Assembly: GCF_019145435.1 (NCBI RefSeq)
Contig: NZ_JAHSTS010000001.1
Coordinates: 2,866,001-2,930,000 of the forward strand
From: Pseudomonas ekonensis
GTDB lineage: Bacteria > Pseudomonadota > Gammaproteobacteria > Pseudomonadales > Pseudomonadaceae
DNA length: 64,000 nt
Direction: 5' to 3'
The notes beneath the pieces are model-generated. The model searched no databases. It was not told the DNA's origin and worked only from the letters and a program-made list of their open reading frames with translations. Made by a program: the position numbers and the translations under genes. Below, in pieces: positions 62,201 through 64,000 of the stretch. Within the stretch, counting starts at the first letter, position 1. Each line of letters begins with the position of its first letter.

Positions 62201-64000
62201 CTGTCGATAGTCTGTTTGATGCCGTAGCTCTTGTTGGTTTCCCAACTGCTGCTGCGTTGCTCATCGATGCTGGCCACAACGTTTACATCGCGGCCCGCAT
62301 CGAGGTTGGCGTCGTGTCCCGCATTGATGCCGCTGCCGATGACATTAATGTCTCGTGTGGCTTTCAGAATGGCGTCATGACCGGCATTGATTTCGCTGCC
62401 GACACTAGTTGAACTGACGACTTCACGGCCGCCCTTATGCGAAGCGTTCGCCGTGATATCAGCCCCGGCCCCTGGCGTGCCCGCAATCAAGCCCACCGTA
62501 TCCTTGAGAGACAAGCCCAGTTTTTTCTTGAACTCTTCTGCACGGCTATAGGCTTCGTTGTCTGCGGAAGAAAGATTGATGTCACCGGCCTTGTCCAAAA
62601 GCCCGGCATGCAGTTCCGCGTTGTTGTCCGCGTTGATGACACTGGCGTTCAGGTTGATGTCACGGCCACCGATGATGACGGCGTCGTGCTTTGCGTTCAG
62701 TTCGCTGCCGACTTGAGTGACGTTGGTCTGCAGCTGGCTGCTGCCCTTGGACGACAACCCGAACAGTCCGGTTTTGGTCTTCTTGGAGTAGGATCCGCTT
62801 TCCTCGGTAGCCGAGAGCACCGAAACGTCATTCTTGGCGCCCAGAATCAGGTCATTCCCGGCACTCAACTGGCTGCCGATGATGGTGACATTGCGTCCCC
62901 CGTCGAGATTGACGCTGCCGTCTTCATCCTGGTGGGTATTGACGGTGAGACTCTGGCCGGCCTCGATCACTGAAGCGACGTTGGTGCTGTCGTAGTTCTC
63001 ACTTTGCGTGGTCTTGCTGCGCCCGAAGGAGCCGTTTTTCTTCTTGTAGTAGTAAGAAGAGCTTTCGTCCTTGGCTGAGGCAACCAGAATGTCCTGTTCG
63101 GCATTCAAGCTGACATTTTCCTCTGCCTTGATCCGACTGGCGATGATCCCCAGATCATTGCCTGCATGGATCGCAATGTCTCGACCCGAGTTCAGCACCG
63201 TAGCCTGTTGGCTGATACTGTGACTCTCTTGTGCGAATTTCTTGCTGCGCGATACATAGTCGCTTTCGTTGGCCGCAGAGCTGAGAAGAATGTTGTTCCC
63301 TGCGGTCAAGTCGAGATCAAGCTTGGCGTCCAAACGACTCGCTATGGCGGTAATGTCACGTTCAGCCGAGATTGACAAATCCCGCCCGGACTTCACCTCC
63401 GCCCCCTGCTGAGTCACGGTCTGGTTGAGGAAACTGCTTCCACGGCCAGTGGTGCTGCGATCCTGCACCGAGGTGATGTTGATGTCGCGATCAGCGTCCA
63501 GCGTCATGTCCCGGCCGCTTTGCAGCACGCCGCCGATGTTGTTGATGTCGCGCCCGGAATCGATCTTCAGGTCGTTGGCCGCTTCGATTCGCGCCGCGTT
63601 GTCGAGCACGTCGCGGTGGAACAGGCTTGTGCCGCGACTGCCGTCGATGCTGTTCACGTCGCGCTGGTTGATCACGTCGCCGCGGGTCGTGGTGAGCGTG
63701 ACGTCACGCCCGGAGATGATGCCGCCGGACTTGTTGACGATGTCGTTGCCGGCCTTGAGGGTCAGGCGCTCGCCGGCTTCGATCAGGCCGCTGTTGGTGA
63801 GGTTGTTGCCGGCTTCGGCCGACAGGTTGTTCGATGCCTTCAGCGTGCCGGCGTTGTTCAGGTCGCCGCCGGCGATCAGGGTCACGTCGTTGCCTTGGAT
63901 CAACGCCCCGTTCGGCGCCAGGCGGTTGTTGGCCTGCGCCATGTAAAGCACAGGCACCAGCACCTTTTCGCCGTTCACTTCGTGCTCTTCGAGCCAGACG
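59296..64000 (-). CDS. cdiA: CdiA/FHA-type TPS exoprotein, C-terminal part with toxin domain (5' end outside window)
   Basis: At least 1568 codons; the frame is open at the right edge (VWLEEHEVNGEKVLVPV). Residues up to about 1000 are haemagglutinin repeats of the DAGRDVNVxAS / AGHDANLDAG type and the longer segments SSENSRRSWGAEGGVIAGKDGFGFYGSVN. A pretoxin region follows (TSPEAQAVVERIAQIAATDPELALSLMLAFKRLQTS and a small hydrophobic stretch LAVMAGGALAALGGALLTAA), with no VENN motif. The last 120 residues form a separate domain: ENEIRAGEELSRLGYDVTYR, TSDLMIQGVGAVDVYTP, ILRAIEKKSNQASGVYVQVDLSN. This resembles CdiA_C-type tRNase/nuclease domains with the D-x-D and E-x-K-type acidic and lysine residues of the PD-(D/E)XK fold. 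A stop 14 bp before the immunity gene ends it. Confidence 0.85.
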   Translation of the reverse strand, partial: VWLEEHEVNGEKVLVPVLYMAQANNRLAPNGALIQGNDVTLIAGGDLNNAGTLKASNNLSAEAGNNLTNSGLIEAGERLTLKAGNDIVNKSGGIISGRDVTLTTTRGDVINQRDVNSIDGSRGTSLFHRDVLDNAARIEAANDLKIDSGRDINNIGGVLQSGRDMTLDADRDINITSVQDRSTTGRGSSFLNQTVTQQGAEVKSGRDLSISAERDITAIASRLDAKLDLDLTAGNNILLSSAANESDYVSRSKKFAQESHSISQQATVLNSGRDIAIHAGNDLGIIASRIKAEENVSLNAEQDILVASAKDESSSYYYKKKNGSFGRSKTTQSENYDSTNVASVIEAGQSLTVNTHQDEDGSVNLDGGRNVTIIGSQLSAGNDLILGAKNDVSVLSATEESGSYSKKTKTGLFGLSSKGSSQLQTNVTQVGSELNAKHDAVIIGGRDINLNASVINADNNAELHAGLLDKAGDINLSSADNEAYSRAEEFKKKLGLSLKDTVGLIAGTPGAGADITANASHKGGREVVSSTSVGSEINAGHDAILKATRDINVIGSGINAGHDANLDAGRDVNVVASIDEQRSSSWETNKSYGIKQTIDSNGFSTFVGNETIKKGTESSGHTAAGSSISAGQNLKVNAGRDVNLQGSDMQSGIDLKIGAKRDINIDAAEQASAVTTWDSVKRNGTTTTIAYNIGNTLNTLQGTGKGEDGVSKGSSVLKSVDTLGQFFGGATFDGHAGGSSISQTQTRTSVTHRPSTLSAANDISLDAGNDVNVHGSRLDAGHDINVTGRDITLDVAHGSQDSDANQSQSKGGLKGGTTGGFKLGVGISNAGSQGESTQGFSLPTQLNAGGSINLDAKNDLTLIGTRAVAERDIKLKAGNDLNILSAQNASSSENSRRSWGAEGGVIAGKDGFGFYGSVNAGLGDLKRQGVEQQEAYLYAGKTLNFESGRDTTIAGATLRGDEVTGDVGRNLTVTSVPNTGKVEGKEMDASLTLAFSIGMTASGSLGYGQTNGKTDWVENQTVISGKSKVDIRTQDHTQLDGAVIFADNGNLKLDTDTLGFRNITGKDTEHGYYLNVGGSYGIGGSQADKPNKGMGGDGKNNWAVEGYKYDKDREQTLNATVGAGEIVVRHDKKTGQDSTAGLNRDLNKAYEVTRDDEHRTDLYVSSTSINAILDYDKTLDKWAEDAEKYGENGIESLNKLLDLVFATNAFVRGNGVSVANYVLGNRVAHRYLIKSLRDEKTRKDTIGKAVDGMTNGATSPEAQAVVERIAQIAATDPELALSLMLAFKRLQTSMPGQLNFAPLAVMAGGALAALGGALLTAANSPQNQEEMRKAVNSLMESTSGSGLPMQERLRLATELWWAILGTSLPIHLLDPRFGTMTNPIVETDVLHPVSAGGFTIEPTSPSSTGGSTIENGEGWSTITPQVDPRLFPGNMYSTPGSITTEIGAVPDENEIRAGEELSRLGYDVTYRATASSQGITGERTSDLMIQGVGAVDVYTPRNPSPVSILRAIEKKSNQASGVYVQVDLSNAEMSSIAGRMWGKSNSQSIKTIFFQGSNGVVTRYNRP

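Overview
The window looks like a chromosome segment of a Pseudomonas of the fluorescens group. It is GC-rich with strong third-position GC bias. It carries REP-type palindromes of the pseudomonad kinds (GTGGGAGC-GGCTTGCC and GCGAGCAGGCTCGC). Its proteins match Pseudomonas types, for example the FHA leader with MPKRGLAFLLANVMFW, map paired with a ParD-like protein, and the RibB form with a degenerate RibA domain. All calls come from reading the sequence; no database search was run.

Layout: (1) 1-7353, minus strand: N-terminal 2451 codons of a giant two-partner-secretion filamentous haemagglutinin that runs off the left edge. (2) 7783-13258: sbcD-sbcC-GST, three genes joined by ATGA overlaps. 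(3) 13267-15978: small exported or membrane proteins, a periplasmic lactonase-like propeller and a DUF5629-like protein. (4) 16244-23046: a non-phosphorylative sugar-acid pathway (MFS importer, IlvD/Edd dehydratase, AraD1-type dehydratase, alpha-ketoglutarate-semialdehyde dehydrogenase, GntR regulator) leading to alpha-ketoglutarate. (5) 23223-26664: YCF48-like protein plus RND/MMPL transporter. (6) 27185-38790: a catabolic block holding an AA_synth (PF06684) protein, alpha/beta hydrolase, aldehyde dehydrogenase, flavin reductase, CMD-family protein, GntR regulator, NUDIX, DUF1330, a RibBA-like protein and a complete ABC importer. (7) 38944-53k: mostly unrelated genes: map/ParD-like, reverse transsulfuration (CBS and CGL), a 13-residue-repeat secreted protein, a lipoprotein, a hybrid kinase with a divergent LuxR-type regulator, tRNA-Gln(TTG), an SBF-like transporter, AraC, amidase, DyP peroxidase, TerC and a PotF-like binding protein. 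(8) 54277-57604: NCS1 permease, a second flavin reductase and a luciferase-like monooxygenase. (9) 57630-64000, minus strand: the toxin-bearing end of a second CdiA/FHA-type exoprotein, its probable immunity gene, and two more small genes with duplicated sequence between them.

The most interesting system links regions 6 and 8. Five near-identical copies of an operator with core TATTATGGTATACCA lie upstream of the AA_synth operon, between DUF1330 and ribBA, before the ABC importer, before the NCS1 permease and before the flavin reductase/monooxygenase pair. They appear to define one regulon split over about 30 kb. It would comprise two uptake systems, a two-component flavin monooxygenase with two paralogous reductases, a dedicated riboflavin-precursor enzyme, and downstream hydrolase and dehydrogenase steps, probably under the FadR/FCD-type GntR regulator at 31186. 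The substrate cannot be read from sequence; a nitrogen heterocycle or related small nitrogenous compound is my inference.

The right end is a CDI-type toxin/immunity locus with signs of module turnover: a 134-bp direct repeat that includes the 3' end of an immunity-like gene, and a recurring 23-nt element next to each extra gene.
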